Assembly (NCBI GenBank): GCA_900549945.1
Contig: URQJ01000026.1
Location: 1-15,934, forward strand
Source of the DNA: an uncultured Oscillospiraceae bacterium
GTDB lineage: Bacteria > Bacillota > Clostridia > Oscillospirales > Acutalibacteraceae
DNA length: 15,934 nt
Direction of reading: 5' to 3'
Shown: positions 1 through 5,806 of the stretch, piece after piece
Position numbering within the stretch: the stretch's first letter is position 1
Layout of the letters: every line of letters starts with the position of its first letter
Program-made: the position numbers and the translations under genes
The notes under the pieces: model-generated
Told to the model about the DNA's origin: nothing
Database searches by the model: none
The model's input: only the letters and a program-made list of their open reading frames with translations

Positions 1-1
1 G

Positions 2-100
2 CGTTCCGTCTGCCTCGTCAAGCGCCGCGACCAGACGCTGAGCCTCGCCGCAAAGGCGCTCGAGCAGATGATCCGCGCCGCAGGCGAGCCCGCCGTCTGA
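2..100 (+). CDS. C-terminal end of a probable LysR-type transcriptional regulator (partial)
   Basis: The window opens inside an open frame that ends in TGA at 98-100. The visible 32 residues read R-S-V-C-L-V-K-R-R-D-Q-T-L-S-L-A-A-K-A-L-E, which resembles the last strand and helix of LysR substrate-binding domains (a strand, then 'K/R-R-D-x-x-L-S-x-A-A-x-A-F'). Only the last helix is present, so the family call rests on a short stretch. The gene converges on the NAD(P)-binding reductase at 248-880, with a hairpin between them. It could be another regulator or an unrelated protein with a similar tail. Confidence 0.5.
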   Translation, partial: RSVCLVKRRDQTLSLAAKALEQMIRAAGEPAV

Positions 101-121
101 CGCGGCTCAGACAGCGCCCAA

Positions 122-153
122 AGGAGCGGAAAGCCGACAGGCCTCCCGCTCCT
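122..153. terminator. Hairpin between convergent genes, possible weak bidirectional terminator
   Basis: AGGAGCGG (122-129) pairs perfectly with CCGCTCCT (146-153), and an inner GCC/GGC pair tightens the loop. No clean T-run follows on either strand, so termination efficiency is uncertain. It lies between the end of the LysR-like gene and the end of the minus-strand reductase. The remaining bases up to 247 show nothing I can identify. Confidence 0.4.
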
Positions 154-247
154 CTATATCTGCACCCATGTTCCAGCCGCCAATGCGCATGCGGGGGCAC
201 GCGCACAGACAGCCGCATTGCCGCGCAGCTCAGATTTCCGGCGCCGC

Positions 248-880
248 TCACGCCCCCACGACGCTGATGCGCTGCCGGATGTGTTCGCCGCGCTCGGCCT
301 CGTCGAGCATGGCTGCGGCATAATCTGCATAGCTGATCGCACTTTCCCCACGCGCATTCAGTGTGAGCTCCTCGCCGCCGAAGCAGTAGCGGCCGGTTTT
401 TTCGCCGTCCGCGCGGAAGTCCGCCGCCGGCGAGAGATACGTCCAGCGCACATCCTCCCGCTTCCGCAGCGCAGCGAGCGCCTCCGCCATGGCCGCCGCA
501 AGCGGCTTAAAGGCCTCCGGAAAATCGGGGCTTTCTGCGAGGCAGGCCGTGTGCGCCGCATCCGTATACAGGCTGCCTGCCCCGCCGACAACAAGCAAGC
601 GTGCCTGCGTGCCGGAAAGCAGGTCGCAGAGATGCAGCAGCGAGGTGCTGTGCTGCGGCAGCGTTTCCGGCGTCCACGCGCCGAATGCGTCGATGACCAC
701 ATCGCTTCCCGCGAGATCCTCCCGTGTCAGGTCGAAAAGATCCCGAACGAGCACATCGGCGCCCGCCGGCGCTGCCGCCGCATCCCGCACGACTGCCGTG
801 ACCGCGTGCCCTCTCGAGAGCGCCTCGCGCACGAGCATTGAGCCCTGTTTTCCCGCCGCACAAACCACTGTGATTTTCAT
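248..880 (-). CDS. NAD(P)-binding oxidoreductase, atypical SDR / NmrA-like (YwnB type)
   Basis: A 210-residue protein, the usual length of the small single-domain NAD(P)H-binding proteins related to flavin reductase/biliverdin reductase B. The N-terminus has a beta-strand and a glycine motif of the atypical type (A-A-G-K-Q-G-S, residues 8-14), followed by 'R-G-H-A-V-T-A-V-V-R' (residues 23-32), the typical second Rossmann strand with an arginine suited to NADP(H). A third strand, 'A-R-L-L-V-V-G-G-A-G-S', follows mid-protein. No catalytic Y-x-x-x-K signature is seen, as expected for this class. The ATG at 878-880 is preceded by GGAGG (889-893) at good spacing. It is divergent from an HxlR-type regulator, a common pairing for quinone, azo or nitro-compound reductases under redox or electrophile control. 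The substrate cannot be told from the sequence. Confidence 0.8.
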   Translation of the reverse strand: MKITVVCAAGKQGSMLVREALSRGHAVTAVVRDAAAAPAGADVLVRDLFDLTREDLAGSDVVIDAFGAWTPETLPQHSTSLLHLCDLLSGTQARLLVVGGAGSLYTDAAHTACLAESPDFPEAFKPLAAAMAEALAALRKREDVRWTYLSPAADFRADGEKTGRYCFGGEELTLNARGESAISYADYAAAMLDEAERGEHIRQRISVVGA

Positions 881-952
881 CTTTGTTTCCTCCGTATCTG
901 CATGATGATTTTTGAGCCTGCCGGAGCGGCCGTCTCCGCATCTCTTGTCTAC

Positions 953-981
953 AGTATACCTTCAATAGGCTCTATTGTAAA
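953..981 (-). promoter_or_regulatory. Sigma-A promoter of the NAD(P)-binding reductase
   Basis: On the minus strand the -35 element TTTACA (976-981) and the -10 element TATACT (953-958) are separated by exactly 17 nt. Transcription would begin near 946, giving a leader of about 65 nt before the ATG at 880. The spacer contains a perfect dyad (see the operator entry), so a bound regulator would directly compete with RNA polymerase. Confidence 0.75.
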
Positions 982-1004
982 GTAAGCACAATAAAGTGCT
1001 ATAG
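963..1004. promoter_or_regulatory. Candidate HxlR operator: two dyads in the divergent promoter region
   Basis: Dyad 1 is CAATAG-GCT-CTATTG (963-977), inside the spacer of the reductase promoter. Dyad 2 is AGCAC-6 nt-GTGCT (985-1000), just upstream of that promoter's -35, and runs into a CTATAG hexamer (999-1004). HxlR proteins bind as dimers to inverted repeats between divergent genes, so these are the natural candidate sites. Binding is inferred, not shown. Confidence 0.5.
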
Positions 1005-1056
1005 GAACCAAAATGATACTATTCAGATTATAAGCCGCTTTTGGCTTCCCCTATAT

Positions 1057-1085
1057 TTGACAAGCTCGGAAAATTGGCGTATAAT
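1057..1085 (+). promoter_or_regulatory. Consensus sigma-A promoter of the HxlR-type regulator
   Basis: TTGACA (1057-1062) and TATAAT (1080-1085), both perfect hexamers, are separated by 17 nt. The predicted start is near 1092, leaving a short leader of about 38 nt before the ATG at 1130. Confidence 0.9.
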
Positions 1086-1129
1086 GCTTAGGAACCCAGC
1101 AGTCTTTCAATGATTTGGAGGTCCTTTTT

Positions 1130-1468
1130 ATGCCGGATACGATGGCTTTAAAAACACTGCCGGCCTGCCCGGTGGAAACGACGCTGATGCTGATCGGCGA
1201 CAAGTGGAAAGTGCTGATCCTGCGGGATCTGCTGCCCGGCAAAAAGCGCTTCGGCGAGCTAAAAAAATCGCTCAGCGGCATTTCGCAGAAGGTGCTGACC
1301 GCCCAGCTGCGCGCCATGGAGGATAGCGGGCTGCTGACGCGCACCGTGTACGCCGAAGTGCCGCCGCGCGTGGAATACGCGCTGACGCCGCTCGGCATGA
1401 GCCTGCGTCCGGTGCTCGACGCGCTGTGGACGTGGGGCGAAGATTACAAAGCCCGCCGCGGGGCGTGA
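1130..1468 (+). CDS. HxlR-family winged-helix regulator with a single cysteine
   Basis: A 112-residue protein, standard for HxlR/MarR-like one-domain regulators. It carries the family core: C-P-V-E-x-x-L near residues 13-20, 'L-I-G-D-K-W-K-V-L-I-L-R-D-L-L' (21-35), the recognition region 'R-F-G-E-L-K-K-S-L-S-G-I-S-Q-K-V-L' (40-56), and the wing region 'V-E-Y-A-L-T-P-L-G' (81-89). Cys13 is the only cysteine and sits at the position used for thiol sensing in YodB/HypR-type members, so sensing of quinones, electrophiles or disulfide stress is plausible. The ATG at 1130 is chosen over an in-frame TTG at 1115 because TGGAGG (1116-1121) lies at the right distance. It probably represses the divergent reductase and perhaps itself. 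Confidence 0.85.
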   Translation: MPDTMALKTLPACPVETTLMLIGDKWKVLILRDLLPGKKRFGELKKSLSGISQKVLTAQLRAMEDSGLLTRTVYAEVPPRVEYALTPLGMSLRPVLDALWTWGEDYKARRGA

Positions 1469-1544
1469 CACAGCCGCTCCGCAGCGCCGTGCAGAGCAGT
1501 GAAGCTGTCCGCGCCGGCGAGGCGGTCCGAACGCTGTATTTGCA

Positions 1545-1582
1545 AAAAAGAAGCGGAGGGCAAATGCTCTCCGCTTCTTTTT
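1545..1582. terminator. Strong bidirectional rho-independent terminator
   Basis: A 14-bp stem (1545-1558 pairing with 1569-1582, centred on AAGCGGAG/CTCCGCTT) is flanked by A- and T-runs, so it can end transcription on both strands: the HxlR gene from the left and the PQ-loop protein gene, with any operon read-through, from the right. Confidence 0.9.
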
Positions 1583-1604
1583 GATTGACCGGCTGAACTG
1601 CTTT

Positions 1605-1928
1605 TTATTTTGCCGCTGCGTCGCGCTCCTTGTCGAGCTTGACATTGCGGAAATAGAGGATCATGTCGATCGTGATCTCGACAAAGTTCAGGACATAGAA
1701 TACCCAGCCCAGATAGAAAATCGGGCCGCTCTTGCCGATGATGAAGCACTGGATGCACTTCATCACGATGCCCGCGATGTAGCCGAGCCAGATGAAGAAC
1801 TCAAACTGCAGGCTCTTGCCCTTCGCGGTTCTCGACTTCACGGACTTGTAGATGGAAAGCGGCCAGGAAAGGCCGAAGGCGAGAATCATGATGGTTTCCA
1901 GAATCTCAGCAATCATTTCAGGTGTCAT
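1605..1928 (-). CDS. Small membrane protein, PQ-loop / SemiSWEET-like
   Basis: A 107-residue hydrophobic protein with three predicted membrane segments (about residues 6-27, 41-63 and 70-93). The loop after the first segment, 'W-P-L-S-I-Y-K-S-V-K-S-R-T-A-K-G-K-S-L' (22-40), has the layout of a PQ-loop repeat, with P-L in place of P-Q and the conserved K-S/R-x-x-K-G-x-S-L. Three-helix proteins of this size form dimeric SemiSWEET sugar carriers, but many PQ-loop proteins have no known cargo. It is on the same strand as the fum genes, 85 nt downstream of fumB, with a hairpin in between, so it may be partly co-transcribed. ATG at 1928 has AAGGGGA about 10 nt upstream. A role in exporting or importing a fermentation metabolite is possible but not supported by anything beyond position. 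Confidence 0.65.
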   Translation of the reverse strand: MTPEMIAEILETIMILAFGLSWPLSIYKSVKSRTAKGKSLQFEFFIWLGYIAGIVMKCIQCFIIGKSGPIFYLGWVFYVLNFVEITIDMILYFRNVKLDKERDAAAK

Positions 1929-1947
1929 TTCGCTTCATTCCCCTTTT

Positions 1948-1960
1948 ATTCTGTCAGAAT
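1948..1960. repeat. 13-bp perfect inverted repeat upstream of the PQ-loop gene
   Basis: ATTCTG-T-CAGAAT lies about 20 nt upstream of the PQ-loop start codon, just ahead of its AAGGGGA. It is too short to be a convincing terminator and could be a small operator or chance. No clear promoter is visible in this 85-nt gap. Confidence 0.3.
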
Positions 1961-1976
1961 TGATGTGCACAAACAA

Positions 1977-1997
1977 GAGGCGGAGCAATTCCGCCTC
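1977..1997 (-). terminator. Hairpin after fumB, weak terminator or attenuator
   Basis: GAGGCGGA (1977-1984) pairs with TCCGCCTC (1990-1997) around a 5-nt loop. On the minus strand the stem is followed by TTGTTTG, a poor U-tract. It lies directly after the fumB stop (2014), so it probably marks the end of the main operon transcript, with some read-through into the PQ-loop gene. Confidence 0.5.
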
Positions 1998-2013
1998 CTG
2001 CTGCAAAGACAAT

Positions 2014-2571
2014 TTATTTGTGCTGTGCGAGATATGCCGCGCGGCCTTCCTCGTAGAGGTTGTTGCCCTCGCTGTCGATGATGACGACGAGCGGCATCTC
2101 CTCCACGTACAGCCTGCGCAGCGCCTCGGCGCCGAGATCCTCATACGCGATGAGCTCCGCGCTCTTGATGCACTTGGCAAGCAGCGCGCCTGCGCCGCCG
2201 ATCGCGCCGAAATAGACGCCGCTGTACTTCTTCATCGCCTCGACAACCTCCGGCAGGCGCGCGCCTTTGCCGATCATGCCGCGGGCGCCCACCGACATCA
2301 TCGTCGGTGCATAGGCATCCATGCGGCCGCTCGTCGTGGGGCCTGCGGAGCCGATGACCTGACCCGGCTTCGCGGGCGTCGGGCCGACGTAGTAGATCGT
2401 CGCGTCCGTCGGGTCAAACGGCAGTTTTTCACCCTTTGCCAGCGCCTCGCACATTCTCTTGTGCCCGGCGTCGCGGGAGGTATAGATCGTGCCGGTGAGG
2501 TACACCGTATCGCCGGCGTGGAGCGTCTTTGCAAGCTCCGCTGTAAGGGGCAGCTTAATATGCTTTTCCAT
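2014..2571 (-). CDS. fumB: Class I fumarate hydratase, beta subunit (C-terminal domain)
   Basis: A 185-residue protein with the hallmarks of the beta domain of iron-sulfur fumarase/tartrate dehydratase: 'T-G-x-I-Y-T-S-R-D-A-G-H-K-R' (26-39), 'G-P-T-T-S-x-R-M-D' (77-85), 'G-K-G' (101-103) and 'G-A-I-G-G-A-G-A-L' (122-130). With the alpha subunit it interconverts malate and fumarate in the cytoplasm. The ATG at 2571 lies one nucleotide after the fumA stop, and its ribosome binding site (GGAGG) is inside the end of fumA, so the two are translationally coupled. A tartrate dehydratase (TtdB) cannot be excluded by motif alone, but the fumarate reductase genes upstream favour fumarase. Confidence 0.9.
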   Translation of the reverse strand: MEKHIKLPLTAELAKTLHAGDTVYLTGTIYTSRDAGHKRMCEALAKGEKLPFDPTDATIYYVGPTPAKPGQVIGSAGPTTSGRMDAYAPTMMSVGARGMIGKGARLPEVVEAMKKYSGVYFGAIGGAGALLAKCIKSAELIAYEDLGAEALRRLYVEEMPLVVIIDSEGNNLYEEGRAAYLAQHK

Positions 2572-2572
2572 T

Positions 2573-3415
2573 TCAGAGCACCTCCGTCTTGTGGCGCGTC
2601 ACGTGGCAGTTGATGTTGACCGCGCACGGCATGCCGGCGATGTGCGTCGGCATCGTCTCGATATTAAGGCCGATCGCCGTCGTCTTGCCGCCGAATCCCT
2701 GCGGGCCGATGCCGAGCTGGTTGACCTTCTCGAGCATCTCCTTTTCGAGGTCCGCATAGAACGGGTCGGGATTCTCGGAATCGAGCGGGCGCATGAGCGC
2801 CTTCTTCGCGAGCAGCGCCGCCTTATCGAATGTGCCGCCGATGCCGACGCCGACGACCATCGGCGGGCAGGGGTTCGGGCCAGCCGTCTCTACGACCTCA
2901 AGGATGAAATCCTTGATGCCCTGCAGGCCGGCGGACGGCTTGAACATACGGATCTGGCTCATGTTCTCGCTGCCGAAGCCCTTCGGTCCGACCGTGACCT
3001 TAACGTTTTCGCCCGGGACAATCTCCGTATAGAGCATTGCCGGCGTATTGTCGCCCGTATTGCCGCGGCGAACCGGATCCTTGACGACGGACTTGCGCAG
3101 ATAGCCCTTATCATAGCCGCGGCGCACGCCCTCATTGACGGCCTCGGTCAGATCGCCGCCGGTAAGGTGCACGTCCTGCCCGATCTCCAGAAATACGCAG
3201 GCCATGCCGGTATCCTGACAGATCGGAACGCATTCGTTGTCCGCAATCTCAAAGTTTTCGATGATGTTGTCGAGAACGCCCTTGGCGATCTCGCCGTCCT
3301 CGCAGGCGCGGCAGGAGCGGATGGCGCACTTTACGTCCTCCGGCAGGTGCTCGTTCGCTGCGATGCACAGGCGCTCGACGACGTCTGTGATCTGGCTGAC
3401 TTCAATTTCACGCAT
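2573..3415 (-). CDS. fumA: Class I fumarate hydratase, alpha subunit ([4Fe-4S])
   Basis: A 280-residue protein carrying the three cysteines that hold the oxygen-labile [4Fe-4S] cluster of class I fumarases: Cys66 in 'V-P-I-C-Q-D-T-G', Cys183 in 'N-P-C-P-P' and Cys270 in 'I-N-C-H-V'. Other family blocks are 'G-N-T-G-D-N-T-P' (118-125) and 'K-G-F-G-S-E-N' (145-151). I use ATG at 3415, giving the family-typical start M-R-E-I, with AGGAAAGGAAG upstream; an in-frame TTG at 3427 would add four residues. The split alpha/beta form is typical of anaerobes. It would feed fumarate to the reductase encoded just upstream. The 84-nt gap before it is the widest junction inside the operon. Confidence 0.92.
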   Translation of the reverse strand: MREIEVSQITDVVERLCIAANEHLPEDVKCAIRSCRACEDGEIAKGVLDNIIENFEIADNECVPICQDTGMACVFLEIGQDVHLTGGDLTEAVNEGVRRGYDKGYLRKSVVKDPVRRGNTGDNTPAMLYTEIVPGENVKVTVGPKGFGSENMSQIRMFKPSAGLQGIKDFILEVVETAGPNPCPPMVVGVGIGGTFDKAALLAKKALMRPLDSENPDPFYADLEKEMLEKVNQLGIGPQGFGGKTTAIGLNIETMPTHIAGMPCAVNINCHVTRHKTEVL

Positions 3416-3457
3416 AGCTGGAAACAACTTCCTTTCCTTATTCAGGCAAAGCGCATA

Positions 3458-3482
3458 CCGGGCTCACCCAAAGGCGGCCCGG
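3458..3482 (-). other. Intercistronic hairpin between frdA and fumA
   Basis: CCGGGC (3458-3463) pairs with GCCCGG (3477-3482). There is no T-run, so it is more likely an mRNA processing or stability element than a terminator. It sits in the only long gap of the operon (3416-3499), where relative expression of fumAB could be set apart from the reductase genes. I see no convincing promoter in the gap. Confidence 0.35.
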
Positions 3483-3499
3483 AGCAGCGCAGTCTGTGC

Positions 3500-5101
3500 T
3501 TATCTTTCGTGGCGGGCGTACTTCGGCAGGAGCAGCGGGGAAACGTCGTCGGATTCGATGCCGGCGTTCGCGAGCTCCTTCGCATACTGCTCGATGTGCT
3601 CGAGCGTCATCGCGCCGAGCTCGGTCTCCTTCGCCTTCGCCGCGGCAGCCTTGCCGGCATTGCGGCCGAAAACGATGATGTCGAGCAGAGAGTTGCCCAT
3701 CAGGCGGTTGCGGCCGTGGATGCCGCCGACAGCCTCGCCCGCGACAAGCAGGTTATCGATCGCCTTCGTGAAGCCGTCGCCGCCGATCTCGAGGCCGCCG
3801 TTCTGGTAGTGGAGCGTCGGATAAACGAGGATCGGCACCTTGCGCATATCGATGTCGTAGTTCATGTACATGCGCAGCATGGCCGGGATACGCTTTTCGA
3901 TCGTGCCCTCGCCGCCGATGCGCTCGATCATCGGGGTATCGAGCCACACGCCGCTGCCGAGCGGCGTCGTGACACCCTTGTGGCGGTCGGTGCACTCGCG
4001 GATGATGGAAGCCGCCGCGACGTCGCGCGTTTCAAGCGGATGCATGAAGGCTTCGCCTTCCACGTTGACGAGCATCGCGCCGAGGGAGCGGACCTTCTCG
4101 GTGACGAGCGCGCCGAAGATCTGCGACGGGAACGCAACGCCCGTCGGGTGGTACTGGATCGTATCCTGATACAGGAGCGGAGCGCCCGCACGGTAGCCGA
4201 GGATCAGGCCGTCCGCCGTTGCGCCGTAGTGATTCGAGGTCGGGAAGTTCTGGTAATGCAGCCGGCCCGCGCCGCCCGTGGCGATAATGACCGTCTTTGC
4301 GCGCGCGATCATGTAGTCGTCGGTCTCCATGTTGAGGAGCACCGCGCCCGCAACCTGACCCTTTTCATCCTTGATCAGCTCGACGGCCGAAGTGAACTCG
4401 ACGACCGGGATCTTGCGGTTCAGAACCTCGTCGCGCAAAGTGCGCATGATCTCCGCGCCGGAATAATCCTTGCAGGCGTGCATTCTCTTTCTCGAGGTGC
4501 CGCCGCCGTGGGTCGTAATCATATTGCCCTCGGCGTCCTTGTCGAACATGACGCCGAGCTCGTTCAGCCACTTAATCGCGTCCGGCGCTTCCATGACGAG
4601 GCGGCGGAGCAGCTCCGGGCGTGCAGCAAAGTGGCCGCCGCCGAAGGCGTCGAGATAATGCTGAACCGGGGAGTCGTTTTCCTTATCGGCAGCCTGAATG
4701 CCGCCCTCCGCCATCATCGTATTCGCGTCGCCGATGCGCAGCTTCGTTACGATCATGACGTTTGCGCCCGCATTGTGGGCCTCGATGGCCGCCGAAGCGC
4801 CGGCGCCGCCGCCGCCGATGACGAGCACATCCACATCGTAATCGACCTTGTTGAGGTCGACCGGGTGGTTCAGAAGGCGGCTGTTCGAGTGCAACAGGTG
4901 ACCGAGCTCCGCCGGCACCTTCTGGCCCTTATTCGGCCCGATCTTGATCGTGTCGAAGCCGTCCTCCCGATAGTCCGGGTGATACGCCTTCAGGAGGGTA
5001 TCTTTCTCCTCTGCGGTCATGCGTCTGGGCTCCATGCCCATACGCGCGTCTCTGGTTGCCTCTACCTTTTTGACGGAGGCGAGCATTTCCGGTGTAAACA
5101 T
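3500..5101 (-). CDS. frdA: Soluble fumarate reductase flavoprotein subunit (FrdA/TfrA-like)
   Basis: A 533-residue FAD protein. The dinucleotide motif 'V-L-V-I-G-G-G-G-A-G' starts at residue 92, after an extension of about 90 residues not found in standard FrdA/SdhA. Substrate-site residues of the fumarate reductase family are present: His318 in H-P-T-G, Arg359 in T-R-D (position of the proton-donating arginine), His431 in L-H-Y and Arg466 in 'N-R-L-M-G-N-S-L'. The histidine that binds FAD covalently in SdhA/FrdA (S-H-T) is replaced: the sequence is 'D-A-N-T-M-M-A-E-G-G' (125-134), as in aspartate oxidase-like flavoproteins, so FAD should be non-covalent. Only about 67 residues follow Arg466, so the usual C-terminal helical region is mostly absent. 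No membrane anchor gene is nearby. Start ATG at 5101 has GGAGGG upstream. Aspartate oxidase is less likely because an FrdB partner lies 12 nt upstream. Confidence 0.85.
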   Translation of the reverse strand: MFTPEMLASVKKVEATRDARMGMEPRRMTAEEKDTLLKAYHPDYREDGFDTIKIGPNKGQKVPAELGHLLHSNSRLLNHPVDLNKVDYDVDVLVIGGGGAGASAAIEAHNAGANVMIVTKLRIGDANTMMAEGGIQAADKENDSPVQHYLDAFGGGHFAARPELLRRLVMEAPDAIKWLNELGVMFDKDAEGNMITTHGGGTSRKRMHACKDYSGAEIMRTLRDEVLNRKIPVVEFTSAVELIKDEKGQVAGAVLLNMETDDYMIARAKTVIIATGGAGRLHYQNFPTSNHYGATADGLILGYRAGAPLLYQDTIQYHPTGVAFPSQIFGALVTEKVRSLGAMLVNVEGEAFMHPLETRDVAAASIIRECTDRHKGVTTPLGSGVWLDTPMIERIGGEGTIEKRIPAMLRMYMNYDIDMRKVPILVYPTLHYQNGGLEIGGDGFTKAIDNLLVAGEAVGGIHGRNRLMGNSLLDIIVFGRNAGKAAAAKAKETELGAMTLEHIEQYAKELANAGIESDDVSPLLLPKYARHER

Positions 5102-5113
5102 GGCGAACCCTCC

Positions 5114-5788
5114 TTATTTCTCGATTTCTCTCGTGTTGTAAAGCTCCTGCATCTCCGCGATCGGCTTCTGCATGACCTTTTCGATCAGCTCGTCGTACGC
5201 GCCGCTGTTGATCTCCTCCACGCGGTTCTTGAGGTGCTGCGTCTCCGGCGCGATATACTTGCCGGTGAGGCGTCTCGCGAGCAGGCCGACCATCGGGTGC
5301 GAGATGCCCGCCGGGCAGCGCACCGAGCAGCAGCCGCAGCTCACGCAGTCAAAGGATTCCTCGGCGCACTTCTCAAGCTCGCCGCGCTGCGCATAGGCGA
5401 TGTACTGCATGACGTTGAGGCTCTGCGTACATGCCTTTGTGCAGGCGTTGCAGCCGATGCAGCTGTAGATCTCGGGGTAGAGCTCCATCATGATCTGCTG
5501 GTTCGGCTTAATCTCGTTGATGTCATAGAGGCGCTTATCCGTCGGGAAGAAGGGGATGCTCGCAACGTACATACCCTCCTGAACCTGCGTCTGGCAGGCG
5601 AGGCAGGTTTTAAGCTCGTTATCGCCCTTGATGCGGTAAATCGTCGCGCAGGCGCCGCAGAAGCCGTGGCGGCAGCCGCAGCCTCTTTTCAGCGTATAAC
5701 CGGCATACTCCATGGCGGTCATGATCGTGAGATCCGCAGGGACGCTGTAGCGTTTACCGAAAAAATATACATTTACCATATTTTCCAT
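5114..5788 (-). CDS. frdB: Compact fumarate reductase iron-sulfur subunit (FrdB/TfrB N-terminal-like)
   Basis: A 224-residue protein. An N-terminal ferredoxin fold carries a [2Fe-2S] pattern, C37-G-C39 ... C44-G-A-C47 ... C62-L-A-C65, and the C-terminal half has two [4Fe-4S] motifs, C110/113/116/120 and C148/151/154/158. The second has the usual C-P ending; the first ends in C-T-Q. This is the electron wire feeding the FrdA flavin. Unlike methanogen thiol:fumarate reductase subunit B, it has no HdrB-like cysteine-rich (CCG) domain at its C-terminus, and a separate hdrB is present in the operon instead. A second in-frame ATG at 5779 is possible, but the ATG at 5788 fits the AAGGGA upstream better. 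It lies 18 nt after flxA and 12 nt before frdA. Confidence 0.88.
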   Translation of the reverse strand: MENMVNVYFFGKRYSVPADLTIMTAMEYAGYTLKRGCGCRHGFCGACATIYRIKGDNELKTCLACQTQVQEGMYVASIPFFPTDKRLYDINEIKPNQQIMMELYPEIYSCIGCNACTKACTQSLNVMQYIAYAQRGELEKCAEESFDCVSCGCCSVRCPAGISHPMVGLLARRLTGKYIAPETQHLKNRVEEINSGAYDELIEKVMQKPIAEMQELYNTREIEK

Positions 5789-5806
5789 GTTAAGCCATTC
5801 CCTTTC

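Noticed and set aside
3500..5101. L-aspartate oxidase (NadB)
   Set aside because: The A-N-T flavin loop is NadB-like, but an FrdB subunit lies directly upstream, no nadA or nadC is near, and fumarase genes follow.
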